Numbered from the stretch's first letter, positions 52,372 through 62,413 are shown. The stretch: 64,000 nucleotides of DNA from an uncultured Chelatococcus sp. (GCA_937863995.1 CALMIK010000046.1:88655-152654); one strand, 5' to 3'. The notes: a model not told the origin generated them from the sequence alone. Made by a program: numbers and translations.

Positions 52372-54042
52372 CTATCGGTTGGCAAAGGCGCGCACGAACT
52401 CCGGATCACGCTCCAACCCGTCCAGCCAGCCGGTATCCAGCTTCGGCACCGAGGCCATCAGCAACTTCGAATAAGGATGCTGCGCGCCGGTCTGGATCTG
52501 GTTGGCAGGCAACGCTTCCACCTTCTCGCCGGCATACATGACCATCACGTCGTCGCAGATCGCCTCGACGGTGGACAGATCATGGCTGATGAAGAGATAG
52601 GAGAGATCGAGCTCGCGCTGCAATTCCTTGAGCAGCTCGATCACGGCAGCGGCCACCACCGTATCGAGCGCCGAGGTAATTTCATCGCACAGCACAACCT
52701 GAGGCTCCGCCGCAAGGGCGCGGGCCAGGTTGACGCGCTGCTTCTGCCCGCCCGAAAGCTCACCCGGCAAGCGATGACGCATGGTGCGCGGCAGCCGCAC
52801 CATATCGAGCAGTTCGCAAACCCGCTCCTCGCGTTTCGCGCCCTTCATGCCATGATAAAAGGTCAGCGGACGACCCAGAATATCGCCGATCGCATGCGAG
52901 GGGTTCAGCGCCGTATCAGCCAACTGGAAAACGATCTGCAAGCGACGCAGCTGGTCCTTCGTGCGCTTGCGGGCATCGCCGGGCATTTCCTGGCCATCCA
53001 GCACGACACTGCCTGACACTGGCGGCAGCAAGCCGGAAATCACACGGGCAAGGGTGGATTTTCCGCAACCGGATTCCCCGATCACGCCAAGGTTCTGCCC
53101 CTTCTCCAACGTGCAGCTCACGTTGCGAAGCGCCAGCAGCTTGGGCGCGCCCTTGGCATCCACAGGCCCGTATCCGGCCACCACGTTGACAACCTCCAGC
53201 ACCGGTCGCCTGCGGCTCTCGGGCGCTGCGGATGATGCGGCAGAGGCATAAGGCACGGGATGAAACGCCGCCAGCAGTTCACGGGTGTAGGGGTGCTTGG
53301 CATCGTTCAACAGGGCCTGCGTCTCGCCTACCTCCTGCACCTCGCCCCCGCGCAACACGACGACGCGGTCGGCGATCTGCGCCACGACGGCAAGATCATG
53401 GCTGACGTAAACCCCCGCCATGCCACCGGCCTTCATCACCGATTTGAAAGCGCGCAGCACCTCGATCTGCGTGGTGACATCCAGCGCCGTGGTCGGCTCG
53501 TCGAAGATCACGAGCTTTGGCCCGCCGATCAGCGCCATCGCCGCGGAAAGGCGCTGCAACTGCCCGCCCGAAACCTGATGCGGATAGCGCTCGCCAATGG
53601 TTTCCGGGTTCGGCAGCGCCAGCGCGCGGAACAGCTCAATGGCCTTCCTGCGCGCCTCTTCCTTCGGCATGAGGTGGTGGATGGCGGCCACCTCGATCAC
53701 CTGATCCATCAACCGCATGGCGGGGTTGAAAGCTGCGGCGGCGCTCTGCGGCACATAGGCGACATCGGTGCCGCGAATATGGGCGCGCTCACGCTCGGGC
53801 AGGCGCGCCATGTCACGCCCGTCCAGCATCACGGAACCGGAGCGCACGGAGCACCCGGGCCGCGTATGCCCCATCAGCGTGAGCGCGATGGTGGTCTTGC
53901 CCGAACCGGACTCCCCGATGAGGGCCACGATCTCACCCTCGGCGATATCGAAGCTGACGCCCTTGATGATCTCGACCTCGCGGCCGGAATCGGTAACCGC
54001 TCCCACCTTCAGATCACGGATTTCAACCAGGTTAGGCATCAT
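52372..54042 (-). CDS. Fused dipeptide/oligopeptide ABC transporter ATPase
   Basis: 556 residues with two ABC domains: the first with GESGSGKT, VSGGQLQR and IFDEPTTALD, the second with GESGCGKS, LSGGQKQR and LCDEITSALD (isoleucine in place of the usual proline). The ATG at 54042 overlaps the permease stop (ATGA); an ATG one codon later is equally possible. It energises the transporter encoded upstream. Confidence 0.93.
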   Translation of the reverse strand: MMPNLVEIRDLKVGAVTDSGREVEIIKGVSFDIAEGEIVALIGESGSGKTTIALTLMGHTRPGCSVRSGSVMLDGRDMARLPERERAHIRGTDVAYVPQSAAAAFNPAMRLMDQVIEVAAIHHLMPKEEARRKAIELFRALALPNPETIGERYPHQVSGGQLQRLSAAMALIGGPKLVIFDEPTTALDVTTQIEVLRAFKSVMKAGGMAGVYVSHDLAVVAQIADRVVVLRGGEVQEVGETQALLNDAKHPYTRELLAAFHPVPYASAASSAAPESRRRPVLEVVNVVAGYGPVDAKGAPKLLALRNVSCTLEKGQNLGVIGESGCGKSTLARVISGLLPPVSGSVVLDGQEMPGDARKRTKDQLRRLQIVFQLADTALNPSHAIGDILGRPLTFYHGMKGAKREERVCELLDMVRLPRTMRHRLPGELSGGQKQRVNLARALAAEPQVVLCDEITSALDTVVAAAVIELLKELQRELDLSYLFISHDLSTVEAICDDVMVMYAGEKVEALPANQIQTGAQHPYSKLLMASVPKLDTGWLDGLERDPEFVRAFANR

Positions 54043-54881
54043 TCGCTCCTGTCGCGGATCCGCACGGGAAGGTTGTCGATCAAGAGGTTCACGCTCACCG
54101 TCAGCGTGGCGATGGCGATAGAGGGCATGATCACGGCCGGCGCGCCGAAGGACAGGCCACCGATATTTTCCCGCACCAGCGAACCCCAGTCGGCGTTCGG
54201 CGGCTGCACGCCCAGGCCGAGAAATGACAGGCCCGACAGCAACAGCACGATGAAGACGAAACGCAGCCCCAGATCGGCCAGCACAGGCCCCAGAATGTTC
54301 GGCAAAACCTCTCTGCGAATGAGATAGCTTGTCTGCTCGCCACGCGCGCGGGCGACGGTGACGTAATCCATGGTGTTGATATTGACGGCCAGCGCCCGCG
54401 CGAAGCGATAGGCTCCAGGTGTGTAGATCACGGCCAGAACCCCGATCAGCACCGGGATGGACGAACCGATGCCGGCAACCACCACAAGACCGAAGAGCTT
54501 GGAGGGGATGGAGTTGAGCGCGTCGAGAAACCGGCTCAGCACTGTATCGAGCCATCCTCCGAGCACGGCGGCCGTCATGCCCAGCACCACGCCCATGAAG
54601 CAGGAGAGAAACACCGCAGCCAGCGAGATGCCCACCGTATAGCGCGCGCCCATGAGGATGCGCGACAGGATATCGCGGCCCAGATAATCCGTGCCCAGCC
54701 AGTAGCTGCCGGACATGGGGCCGAAATAGTCAAAATCGACGATTTCACCCGGCGGATAGGGCGTCAGGTTGGGGCCAAACAGCGCAATCAGCGCCCAGAT
54801 CATGATCACTGCCAGGGAGACCATGCCGACGGCGTTGAAGCGGTAGCCGAGGCGTCGAGGAGTGGGGAAATACACGGCCAT
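54039..54881 (-). CDS. Dipeptide ABC transporter permease (DppC-like)
   Basis: 280 residues. It has GSYWLGTDYLGRDILSRIL near residue 60 and six membrane segments, with the EAA-type loop YVTVARARGEQTSYLI. It ends in the ATPase start and begins at the stop of the DppB-like gene, sharing one base. Confidence 0.92.
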   Translation of the reverse strand: MAVYFPTPRRLGYRFNAVGMVSLAVIMIWALIALFGPNLTPYPPGEIVDFDYFGPMSGSYWLGTDYLGRDILSRILMGARYTVGISLAAVFLSCFMGVVLGMTAAVLGGWLDTVLSRFLDALNSIPSKLFGLVVVAGIGSSIPVLIGVLAVIYTPGAYRFARALAVNINTMDYVTVARARGEQTSYLIRREVLPNILGPVLADLGLRFVFIVLLLSGLSFLGLGVQPPNADWGSLVRENIGGLSFGAPAVIMPSIAIATLTVSVNLLIDNLPVRIRDRSE

Positions 54882-55834
54882 TACTTGCGCAACCTCGGGT
54901 TCGAAAGGATGGCGATCACATCGGCGACAGTGATGAGCAGCAGATACCCCAAGCAGAATATCATCGCGCAGGTCTGGATCAGCGGCAGGTCGCGGGTCGA
55001 GACGGCGTCAACCATCAGCTTGGCGATACCCGGATAGTTGAACACCGTTTCCACGATAATGACGCCGCCCAGCAGATAGGAGAGCGACAAGGCCACCGCA
55101 TTCACAATCGGCCCGATGGCGTTCGGCAGGGCATGCCGCAGCACCATGCGCCGCCGCGACGCGCCTTTCAGCAGCGCCATTTCGACATAAGGCATCTTCA
55201 GCGTTTCGATCACCGCCGCCCGCGTCATGCGGATCATTTGCGCCGAAATCACGAAGGCCAGGGTAATGACCGGCATTGCATAGGACTTGAGCAGCCCCAG
55301 CAACGTGCTCACATCACTGGCGAAAGACAACGCCGGCAGCCAGCGCAACCAGACGGCGAAGATGAGCACCGCGATGGTGGCGATCATGAACTCGGGCACC
55401 GAGATCACGCCCACGACCATCGTGTTCACGGCGCGGTCATAGACACTGCCCCGGTACATGGCCGTGGTGATGCCGAGAAAGAGCGCGACGGGCACGGAGA
55501 ACATCGCCGTGACGGCTGCCAGCTTGAGCGTGTTCACCAGCCGGCCGCCGATCAGATCCGCCACCGGCATGTTATTGGCGTAGGAAAGACCGAGATCGCC
55601 CTGCAGCAGCCCGCCCATCCAGCGCAAAAACCGCAAAATAGCCGGATCGTTCAGGTTCATCGCTGCGCGCAGTCCCGCCACGGCTTCTTCGGTGGCGGCT
55701 TGTCCCAGAAGGATTTGCGCAATGTCGCCGGGCAGCATTTCGGTTGCCGCGAAAACAATGAAGCTCACGATGATGATCGTGATGACGGCGATACCGATAC
55801 GGCCCAGCACCAGAGCGATAACGTGTGAGTTCAT
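54881..55834 (-). CDS. Dipeptide ABC transporter permease (DppB-like)
   Basis: 317 residues. ATG 55834 with AGAGG upstream starts MNSHVIALVLGRIGIAVI; the frame to 55882 has no support. The motif EMLPGDIAQILLG and EAA-type loop VEMALLKGASRRRMVL are typical. It is the partner of the DppC-like permease. Confidence 0.92.
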   Translation of the reverse strand: MNSHVIALVLGRIGIAVITIIIVSFIVFAATEMLPGDIAQILLGQAATEEAVAGLRAAMNLNDPAILRFLRWMGGLLQGDLGLSYANNMPVADLIGGRLVNTLKLAAVTAMFSVPVALFLGITTAMYRGSVYDRAVNTMVVGVISVPEFMIATIAVLIFAVWLRWLPALSFASDVSTLLGLLKSYAMPVITLAFVISAQMIRMTRAAVIETLKMPYVEMALLKGASRRRMVLRHALPNAIGPIVNAVALSLSYLLGGVIIVETVFNYPGIAKLMVDAVSTRDLPLIQTCAMIFCLGYLLLITVADVIAILSNPRLRK

Positions 55835-55906
55835 ACGGGACCTCTGCGGCAGGACGGAACGGGAGGTTGCGCCGGAGAACATGCGTCTCCGGCGCGCGGA
55901 CGAGCC

Positions 55907-57520
55907 TCAGGCTTCGAGCCAGAGATACTCCGCCATCGCATAACCCATCTGTCCGCCGAGCGGATTCGGCAGCAAGCCCTTGACCTTGGCGGAATGCGCA
56001 TCGACGTTGGACAGGTACACCGGAATGCCGGTCCCCGCCTCGTTCGCCACCATTACCTGCATTTCGTCATAAATCGCCTTGCGCTTGCCGAAGTTCAGCT
56101 CGCCGCGAGCCTCAATGAGCATCTTGTCGAACTTCTCCGACTTGAACTTGCTCTCGTTCCACGGTGCATCCGAAGCATAAAGCAGCGAGAACAGGATGTC
56201 CGGCGTGGGGCGCGGGTTGATATTGCCGAAGTGCAGCGGCGCCTTGAGCCAGTAGTTAGACCAGTAACCGTCGGAAGGAACGCGCTGAATATCGAACTTC
56301 ATGCCGATCTGCGCGCCTGCCTGCTGGAAGATCATCGCCATGTCGAGCGAGGACGCGGCAGCTTCCGAAGCGACGAGGGGGATTGACTGCCCCAGCAAGC
56401 CGGCCTTCTGGAACAGAGACTTTGCGCGCTCGGGATCGAAGGCGCGCGGCTTGAGTTCGGCATTGTGATAGGGGTTTGCGGGCGATACGGGCTGGTCGTT
56501 GGCGATTTCCGCCAGGCCGCGCACGGCCGATTTCCTGATCAATTCGCGATTGAGCAGATATTTCATGCCCTCAACAAAGCCGGCCTTGTCGCCCGGGGCC
56601 ATGTCGAGGCGGGAATTGAGGTTGGTGTAGTTGCCGGCAGTCGTGATCGAGAGCGTCACACCCTGCTGGCTTTCCACCAGACGCACGGACTGCGGCTTGA
56701 TGGAGGCAGCGAAGTGCGTATCGCCCGACAGCAGGGCGTTGACGCGGGCGCTGTCGTCCGGAATGGCGAAATACTCGAAGCTGTCGAGCAACGCCTTCTG
56801 CGGCTTGAAGTAATTCTCGTTACGCTTGCCGATGGACCGCACGCCGGGATCGAAAACCTCGGACACGAAGGAGCCGGTGCCGTTGCCCTTGGAGAAATCG
56901 GTGGTGCCGTCGGCCACGATCATGAAGTGGTGCAGGGCAAGAATGGTGGGCAGGTCGGCGTTGGCGGCGGTGAGCGTGATGCGCACCGTCAGCGGATCGA
57001 TCGCCTTCACTTCCGCGAACTGCTTGGCCATCGAATTGACCTTCGAACCCGTGGCGGGATCGAGATGGCGCATCAGCGAGAAGACCACGTCATCGGAGCC
57101 GAAAGTCTTGCCGTCGTGGAAAGTAACGCCGGACTTCAACTTAACGGTCCACACCTTGGCATCGGAGCTTTCGATGCTTTCGGCGAGTTCCATTTCAATC
57201 GAGCCGTCCTGCTTCATGAAAGTCAGGCGGTTATAATAGGCGCAACACCGCACGTAGTCGGTGGACAGGGAAGCCTTGGCGGGGTCCAGCGTATCCGCCG
57301 TCGAGGCCGACCAGCCCGCGGCCTTCAGGTGCCCGCCGGAGACGGGCGTCTGCGCCAGCGCGGAGGTGGCGCGGCCAAGAATAGCGCCGCCCGCTGCAAG
57401 GCTCACGCCGCCGGCCATGAGCATGCGCAGCAGATCGCGCCGGCTGGCACCCCTTCGGATAGCTGTTTCAACCATCGCATCGTCAGAGCGGGTCCAGTTA
57501 TTGAAAGTGTTGTCGGTCAT
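55907..57520 (-). CDS. Dipeptide/oligopeptide ABC transporter binding protein, Tat-exported
   Basis: 537 residues. The N-terminus has a twin-arginine signal, SRRDLLRMLMAGGVSLAAGG, cleaved after about ALAQ near residue 57. Family-5 binding-protein blocks follow (LKSGVTFHDGKTFGSDDVVFSL, DSFEYFAIPDDSARVNALLSG split by a loop). GAGGA is eight bases upstream of the ATG. Tat export implies folding before secretion, in contrast to the Sec-type binding proteins elsewhere in the window. Confidence 0.92.
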   Translation of the reverse strand: MTDNTFNNWTRSDDAMVETAIRRGASRRDLLRMLMAGGVSLAAGGAILGRATSALAQTPVSGGHLKAAGWSASTADTLDPAKASLSTDYVRCCAYYNRLTFMKQDGSIEMELAESIESSDAKVWTVKLKSGVTFHDGKTFGSDDVVFSLMRHLDPATGSKVNSMAKQFAEVKAIDPLTVRITLTAANADLPTILALHHFMIVADGTTDFSKGNGTGSFVSEVFDPGVRSIGKRNENYFKPQKALLDSFEYFAIPDDSARVNALLSGDTHFAASIKPQSVRLVESQQGVTLSITTAGNYTNLNSRLDMAPGDKAGFVEGMKYLLNRELIRKSAVRGLAEIANDQPVSPANPYHNAELKPRAFDPERAKSLFQKAGLLGQSIPLVASEAAASSLDMAMIFQQAGAQIGMKFDIQRVPSDGYWSNYWLKAPLHFGNINPRPTPDILFSLLYASDAPWNESKFKSEKFDKMLIEARGELNFGKRKAIYDEMQVMVANEAGTGIPVYLSNVDAHSAKVKGLLPNPLGGQMGYAMAEYLWLEA

Positions 57521-57660
57521 CCGTGCATCCTCTGGAGTTTATCGTTTTGTTCACACAGGTTACTGCATCAAACCAAAAGCAGCCGCCGCTTTTTGGAAAA
57601 AATTGATGCAAAAACAAACCACTAGAGAAAAAACAAACTTTGCTCTAGGTCTGGCGGCAT

Positions 57661-58368
57661 TCAGGCTTCAACGGCATCGGCCAAAGCAGCCATTGACGTG
57701 AAGTGGTAATCGGGCTCGGTAAATTGTGCCGGCTCGATCGTTCCGCCATAGCCGTTCTGTGCATGGCGACGCTGGATCCAGCAATTGGTCATGCCAAGCT
57801 GCCGCGAGATCCCGATGTCATGATACTGGCTTTGCGCCACATGCAGGATGTCGTCCTTGCTGGCTCCCTCGCCTTCCACAAAGGCAAAGACCTTTTCAAA
57901 AAAGGCGGGGTCGGGCTTTTCGGTGCCCGTGTCATCGACCGTGAAAGCCGCATGGAACGGATGGCCGAGCGCCGCCGAGAAATGCTCGAACGCCCACCGC
58001 TGCGCATTGGTCATCGCAATCAGCTTGTAGCGTTTTTTCAACCGCGCCATGGCCTCGACTGAATCGGGAAAAGGCTTCCAGCCCGCAACCGCCGCACGCA
58101 GGCGCTCAGCATGGGCCTCATCAACGGGCAGGCCGAGTTCAGGGGCGATAACCTTGTAAACCCGCACCAGGTCATCGGGGAAATGCTGCACGCCCGGCAT
58201 GTAGCGTGCGGAGCGGTAAAGATCGAGCGCACGCTCCGGCTCGAAAGCCACGCCATTTTCTGCTGCGATGGCGCCCAGAGCACCTGTCAGCCCGGACTCG
58301 AAGTCGATAAGCGTGCCAACAACATCGAACGACAGATACTTGAATTCACCCAGCGGCTTGGCTGACAT
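57661..58368 (-). CDS. HAD family hydrolase, haloacid dehalogenase type II
   Basis: 235 residues. The nucleophile is D15 in SFDVVGTL. MTNAQR is motif II, EKPDPAFF is motif III, and HVAQSQYHDIGISRQLGM is the type II end. L-2-haloacid dehalogenases and related phosphatases share this pattern. ATG 58368 follows AGGA eight bases upstream. A second, partial HAD gene of the same kind lies at the right window edge. The 140-bp gap to 57520 has only short inverted repeats. Confidence 0.87.
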   Translation of the reverse strand: MSAKPLGEFKYLSFDVVGTLIDFESGLTGALGAIAAENGVAFEPERALDLYRSARYMPGVQHFPDDLVRVYKVIAPELGLPVDEAHAERLRAAVAGWKPFPDSVEAMARLKKRYKLIAMTNAQRWAFEHFSAALGHPFHAAFTVDDTGTEKPDPAFFEKVFAFVEGEGASKDDILHVAQSQYHDIGISRQLGMTNCWIQRRHAQNGYGGTIEPAQFTEPDYHFTSMAALADAVEA

Positions 58369-58389
58369 CAATAAAATCCTCGCGGTCTC

Positions 58390-58405
58390 TTGTCCTTAAG
58401 GACAA
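58390..58405. promoter_or_regulatory. Perfect 16-bp palindrome upstream of the HAD gene
   Basis: TTGTCCTTAAGGACAA is its own reverse complement and lies 21 bp before the HAD start codon at 58368. Its length and position fit a dimeric repressor site. It lies in the 256-bp gap 58369-58624, where no gene was found. Confidence 0.45.
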
Positions 58406-58624
58406 TCATTCCCCTGCAACAAAGATCACAAAGAGCGCCAGCAACCAAACGCCAGCCTTGCTTCCTTTGAATTATTCGGGATTAGATCCCTGTCATTACA
58501 TATAGTTTCGGCTGAATCCGGCGCAATAAACTTCAAAGACGCCGACAAGGCAGCAGATTCTGCCGGATTTATGCCACACTGCGGCATGGCGCATAAACGC
58601 TTTGGAATGCCCTCAAGCGATGCG

Positions 58625-59539
58625 TCAATACCCCTTGCCCTTGTCGATCAAGCCCTCGGGCAGGCTTCCGGCCAGATCGGCGCGAATGCCGGCCACGACA
58701 TGATGCGCCCCATCCAGCGGGCGGGTCTGGCAGGCGATGTGCGGCGTGAGAATCACACGCGCATCGTGCCACAGCCAATGGTGTTCAGGCAGCGGTTCGG
58801 GCTCGGTCACATCCAGCATGGCTTGAGAAATCTGCCCGCTGTCGAGAGCAGCGCGTAGTGCTTCATGATCAAGCTGCCTGCCACGCCCCAGATGCACCAG
58901 CCGGGCCCCTTGCGGCAGCTTGGCGAACAGCTCCGCATCGAGGAAACCAACCGTCTCCGCAGTCAATGGCAGCAGGCACAGCAGGATGTCTGTGCGGGCC
59001 AGAAAGGCATCGAGATCGGTAAAGCACGCGACGCCTTCGATGTTGCGCTCAGTCCGGCCCCACCCCGCGAGCGGAAAACCGAAAGGCCGCAAAGCCTGCA
59101 ACACCGATTGCCCCAGATTGCCCAGCCCCAGCACGCCAACGCGCCGCTTGGCGGCAGGAACATTGACACCGATTTGCCAGTTGGCGGCCCGCTGCCGCTC
59201 CAGATAAACAGGCAGGTCGCGATGCATGGCGAGGGTCGCCAGCGTGGCATACTCCCGCATCTGCTCGGCAATTCCCGGCTCCAGCATGCGCACCACGCCG
59301 ACATGCTCGGGCAGGGTACCGAGGTCGAACTGATCGACCCCGGCGCCGACTGAAAAAATCAGTCGCAGGTTGGGATAAGTCTCCGCCAGACGCTCCGGCG
59401 CGGTCCATGTCACCAGATAATGCACGGCTTCCGGATCAGGAGCCTCGCCGATATGGAAAGGCATCCCCGGCAGCTCAGCGGCGAAAATATCGGCGAAAAT
59501 CGCGCCGCGCACGGGATCGGATCGATAAAGGACCGCCAT
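58625..59539 (-). CDS. Glyoxylate/hydroxypyruvate reductase A-like 2-hydroxyacid dehydrogenase
   Basis: 304 residues. The NAD(P) motif is VGVLGLGNLGQSV; the catalytic set is an arginine in LGRGRQLD, a glutamate in DVTEPEPLPEHH, and a histidine in LTPHIACQT, as in GhrA. It reduces glyoxylate or another 2-oxoacid. The start shares a base with the aminotransferase stop (TGATG), so the oxoacid made by the transaminase may be its substrate. Confidence 0.9.
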   Translation of the reverse strand: MAVLYRSDPVRGAIFADIFAAELPGMPFHIGEAPDPEAVHYLVTWTAPERLAETYPNLRLIFSVGAGVDQFDLGTLPEHVGVVRMLEPGIAEQMREYATLATLAMHRDLPVYLERQRAANWQIGVNVPAAKRRVGVLGLGNLGQSVLQALRPFGFPLAGWGRTERNIEGVACFTDLDAFLARTDILLCLLPLTAETVGFLDAELFAKLPQGARLVHLGRGRQLDHEALRAALDSGQISQAMLDVTEPEPLPEHHWLWHDARVILTPHIACQTRPLDGAHHVVAGIRADLAGSLPEGLIDKGKGY

Positions 59540-60915
59540 CAGCGCAGCGCCGCGCGCACATCGGGATCGTCCAGCGTGCGGTCCAGCACCGTGCGGGTGC
59601 GCGCCACAATCAGGTCGATCTCATCCTCGGTGCAGCACAGCGGCGGCGCATAGCCGAGCACACCCCAGCCGAAGGCGCGGATCACCAAGCCCTCTTCCCA
59701 GGCGCGGTCGAAGATACGCGTCGCAGGCTGGCTGGCGGCGGGCAGCGGCGTTTTCGCGGCCTTGTCGGTGACAAGCTCGACAGCAGCGAGCATGCAGCGC
59801 CCGCGCACATCGCCGACCAGCGGATGGTCGGAAAGGCCCCGCAGCCCCGCCAGCAAACGCTCGCCCATGCGCCGGCCATTCTCCAGCAGCCCGCCCTCGT
59901 ACAGATCGAGCACAGCCAACCCCACGGCAGCGGAAACCGGATGCGCCGAATAGGTCAGCCCGTGGCCCACAGCAGCAGCGCCGGATGCATCGGCAATGGT
60001 CTGATAGACGGGATCGGACATGAACACCGCTCCCATGGGCACGTAGCCCGAGGTCAAGCCCTTGGCGGTGGTTATCATATCGGGCACGATGCCCTCGTCC
60101 GCGCAGGCGAACAGCGGGCCGGTGCGACCGAAGCCGGTGATGACCTCATCGGCGATGAAGAGAATGTCGAGTTCGGTACACAGATCGCGCATCGCCTTCA
60201 TCCAGCCGGGCGGCGGCACCAGAACGCCCCCTGAGCCCTGAATGGGTTCAGCATAAAATGCCGCGACACGTTCCGCGCCGCCAAGCTCTTCCACCTTGGC
60301 CAGAAGTTGCGCCTTCGAAGCCTCGATGATCGCGGTGGGATCGCTGCCCACCGGATTGCGGTAGCTGTAGTGCGACGGAATCTTGTGCTGCCAGTCATAA
60401 GGCACGCCAAATCCCGCATGGAAGGCCGGCAGCGCCGTGAGACCCGCACCCACGGTCGAAGAGCCGTGGTAGCCCTGTTCGAGCGAGATGAACTGATCCT
60501 TGCCCGGCAGGCCGCGCGCATGCCAGTAGTAGCGCACGAAGCGGACCGTGCTGTCCACGGCATCCGAGCCACCCAGCGTGAAGAAAACATGGTCGAGATT
60601 GCCGGGAGCCGCATCTGCCAGCCGCGAGGCCAGTCGGATCGGGCTTTCCGCGCCAAGGCCGAAATAACCCGTGGCGTAGGGCAATTCACGCAGTTGCTTC
60701 GTTGCCGCCTCGACGATGCTTTCCTGCCCATAGCCCGCATTCACACACCACAGGCCGGCGAAACCGTCGATCAGCTCATGGCCGGTGGCGTCGTAAACCC
60801 GCGCCCCCTTGGCCGAGGCCAGCAGACGCACGCCAGCCGCCTCATGCCCGCGCCAGCTTGCGACCGGATGAATAAGATGGGCGCGGTCCAGTTCGACCAG
60901 TGAATTGGCCAACAT
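59539..60915 (-). CDS. Class III (omega) aminotransferase
   Basis: 458 residues. PLP lysine K285 in TTAKGLTSGYVPMG, DEVITGFGRTG (aspartate for the PLP ring), and the substrate-side EPIQGSGGV. ATG 60915 follows AAGGAG; the frame to 61029 is unsupported. This group moves amino groups from omega-amines such as putrescine or beta-alanine to pyruvate or 2-oxoglutarate. With the PuuB-like oxidase nearby it suggests amine catabolism. Confidence 0.92.
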   Translation of the reverse strand: MLANSLVELDRAHLIHPVASWRGHEAAGVRLLASAKGARVYDATGHELIDGFAGLWCVNAGYGQESIVEAATKQLRELPYATGYFGLGAESPIRLASRLADAAPGNLDHVFFTLGGSDAVDSTVRFVRYYWHARGLPGKDQFISLEQGYHGSSTVGAGLTALPAFHAGFGVPYDWQHKIPSHYSYRNPVGSDPTAIIEASKAQLLAKVEELGGAERVAAFYAEPIQGSGGVLVPPPGWMKAMRDLCTELDILFIADEVITGFGRTGPLFACADEGIVPDMITTAKGLTSGYVPMGAVFMSDPVYQTIADASGAAAVGHGLTYSAHPVSAAVGLAVLDLYEGGLLENGRRMGERLLAGLRGLSDHPLVGDVRGRCMLAAVELVTDKAAKTPLPAASQPATRIFDRAWEEGLVIRAFGWGVLGYAPPLCCTEDEIDLIVARTRTVLDRTLDDPDVRAALR

Positions 60916-60970
60916 GTTTGTCTCCTTACAATCGCAAAGCGAATTTGCGCAAAAAGCGAATTTGAAAGCT

Positions 60971-61843
60971 TCAGCCCAGCGCCTGCGCGGCGAGAGCAAA
61001 ACGTTTGACTGTGCCGGCGGATGGCCCATCCAGTCGGCTCGTTCCCCTGTCAGCCGGTTTATCCACCCGGCTCATGGCAACACCGCCGCCAACATGAGCA
61101 AGCCCCGCCCGCTCCAGCCAGCGCGACAGCCCGCTGTCGGTTGCGGTGTCCACGCGCATGAACCGACCGGCCTGCCCAGCGAATAGAAACGTCAGCAAGG
61201 CCTGTGCTTCTTCGGTACTGCGGGCGATGACAGGCCCCGCGACCTCCCCATATCCGAAAGCACGCAACGCGGCATAGCCAGCGATCTCTCCCGCCTCACG
61301 CACAACGGCAATCCGGCCCGTTTTCAGGATCGCCTCGATCAGCGGCAGGCGCTCCATTCCCGTGGCTTGCGTATCGAGCGCGGCGATTGTCGCGGCCTCT
61401 TCCGGCTTCGCCCAATCCAGCCGTTCATCAGCCGGAGCACCCGTTAGATCCAATAAAACGCCCTGATGCTGCGCGATGAGGCCTGTTTCCTCGAAGCCCA
61501 GCTTCCGATACAGCGGCAGGCCGTCCGCCGTGGCCACCAACCGCCATTCGTCCGGGGCTTGCAGCGCCATCGCCTCTTCCATCAGCCGCCGTCCCAGCCC
61601 CCTGCCCCGCATGGCCTTGCCGACGATGATCATGTTGGCCATGGCCACCGGGCCGAAGCGCGTGACAAAGGCGGTGCCCGCCACGTCCCCGTCCGCCAGC
61701 ACCACAACGCCGCGGCTGAGGCTGCGAACCAGCCCCCAATCCTCGATGCGGTGCGGCCAGTTCTCATCGCGCGACAGCGCCGCCGCACCGGGCAGATGCT
61801 CGGCACCGAAAGGCTGAAAACTGATGGCGATATCGGTCTGCAT
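60971..61843 (-). CDS. Double-domain GNAT N-acetyltransferase (paralogue)
   Basis: 290 residues. The acetyl-CoA loop reads MRGRGLGRRLMEEAM, then LPLYRKLGFEETG, and a second domain GYAALRAFGYGEVAGPVIA. It parallels the protein at 47921-48787 along its length. It sits inside the amine catabolic run between the aminotransferase and the cupin gene. Confidence 0.85.
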   Translation of the reverse strand: MQTDIAISFQPFGAEHLPGAAALSRDENWPHRIEDWGLVRSLSRGVVVLADGDVAGTAFVTRFGPVAMANMIIVGKAMRGRGLGRRLMEEAMALQAPDEWRLVATADGLPLYRKLGFEETGLIAQHQGVLLDLTGAPADERLDWAKPEEAATIAALDTQATGMERLPLIEAILKTGRIAVVREAGEIAGYAALRAFGYGEVAGPVIARSTEEAQALLTFLFAGQAGRFMRVDTATDSGLSRWLERAGLAHVGGGVAMSRVDKPADRGTSRLDGPSAGTVKRFALAAQALG

Positions 61844-62048
61844 GGGGTTTTCCGGTTTGTTTTCCGTTTTATGACCTTGATGATGCGGGGGCGGACGCCA
61901 CAGGTGCTATGATCCTTGACCGCTCCGGCACAATCTTGCGCCGTTCCCCGCCTGCCCCGCCGCAGGAAATGCCGCCGCGGGGATTCCTGTCTCAAAAAGC
62001 GAAAGGGCGGGAATGCCCCGCCCTTTCAATCGTCTCACAGCCGGTATT

Positions 62049-62402
62049 TCAGCCAACGATCACGTAGATCTTGCGCACGGTCTCGATGGTCTTCCAGATG
62101 CCGCGATAGCCGGGCTTCATGATGAAGCTGTCGCCCTTGCGGTAGGTGACGGGGGGCTGTCCGTCCTCGGTCAGCTCGATCACGCCTTCGAGAATGTGGC
62201 AGAACTCGAACGTTTCGCCCTTGATGGAGATGGTCTCGCCGGGAGTGGCTTCCCACACGCCCGTGCGCACCTGCCCGTCGCGCGAGCTGTCCAGCGCCCA
62301 GGTCAGGAATGAGGGATCGCCCGCCACCAGCCTGTCGGGCGCGGCCTTGCCCGCTTCCGGCTGGGTGGTGGGGTTGGGGTTGACAGTAATCAGATGCGAC
62401 AT
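62049..62402 (-). CDS. Small cupin-domain protein
   Basis: 117 residues; single cupin barrel with GETISIKGETFEFCHILEGVIELTEDG split in the middle and YRKGDSFIMKPGYRGIW. ATG 62402 follows AAAGG. The frame to 62516 is shadow from the next gene. The DUF861/EutQ-like pattern is often found beside PuuB-type oxidases; its role there is unknown, perhaps sensing or binding an intermediate. It lies 12 bp after the FAD oxidase stop. Confidence 0.85.
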   Translation of the reverse strand: MSHLITVNPNPTTQPEAGKAAPDRLVAGDPSFLTWALDSSRDGQVRTGVWEATPGETISIKGETFEFCHILEGVIELTEDGQPPVTYRKGDSFIMKPGYRGIWKTIETVRKIYVIVG

Positions 62403-62413
62403 GGCTGTGCCTT

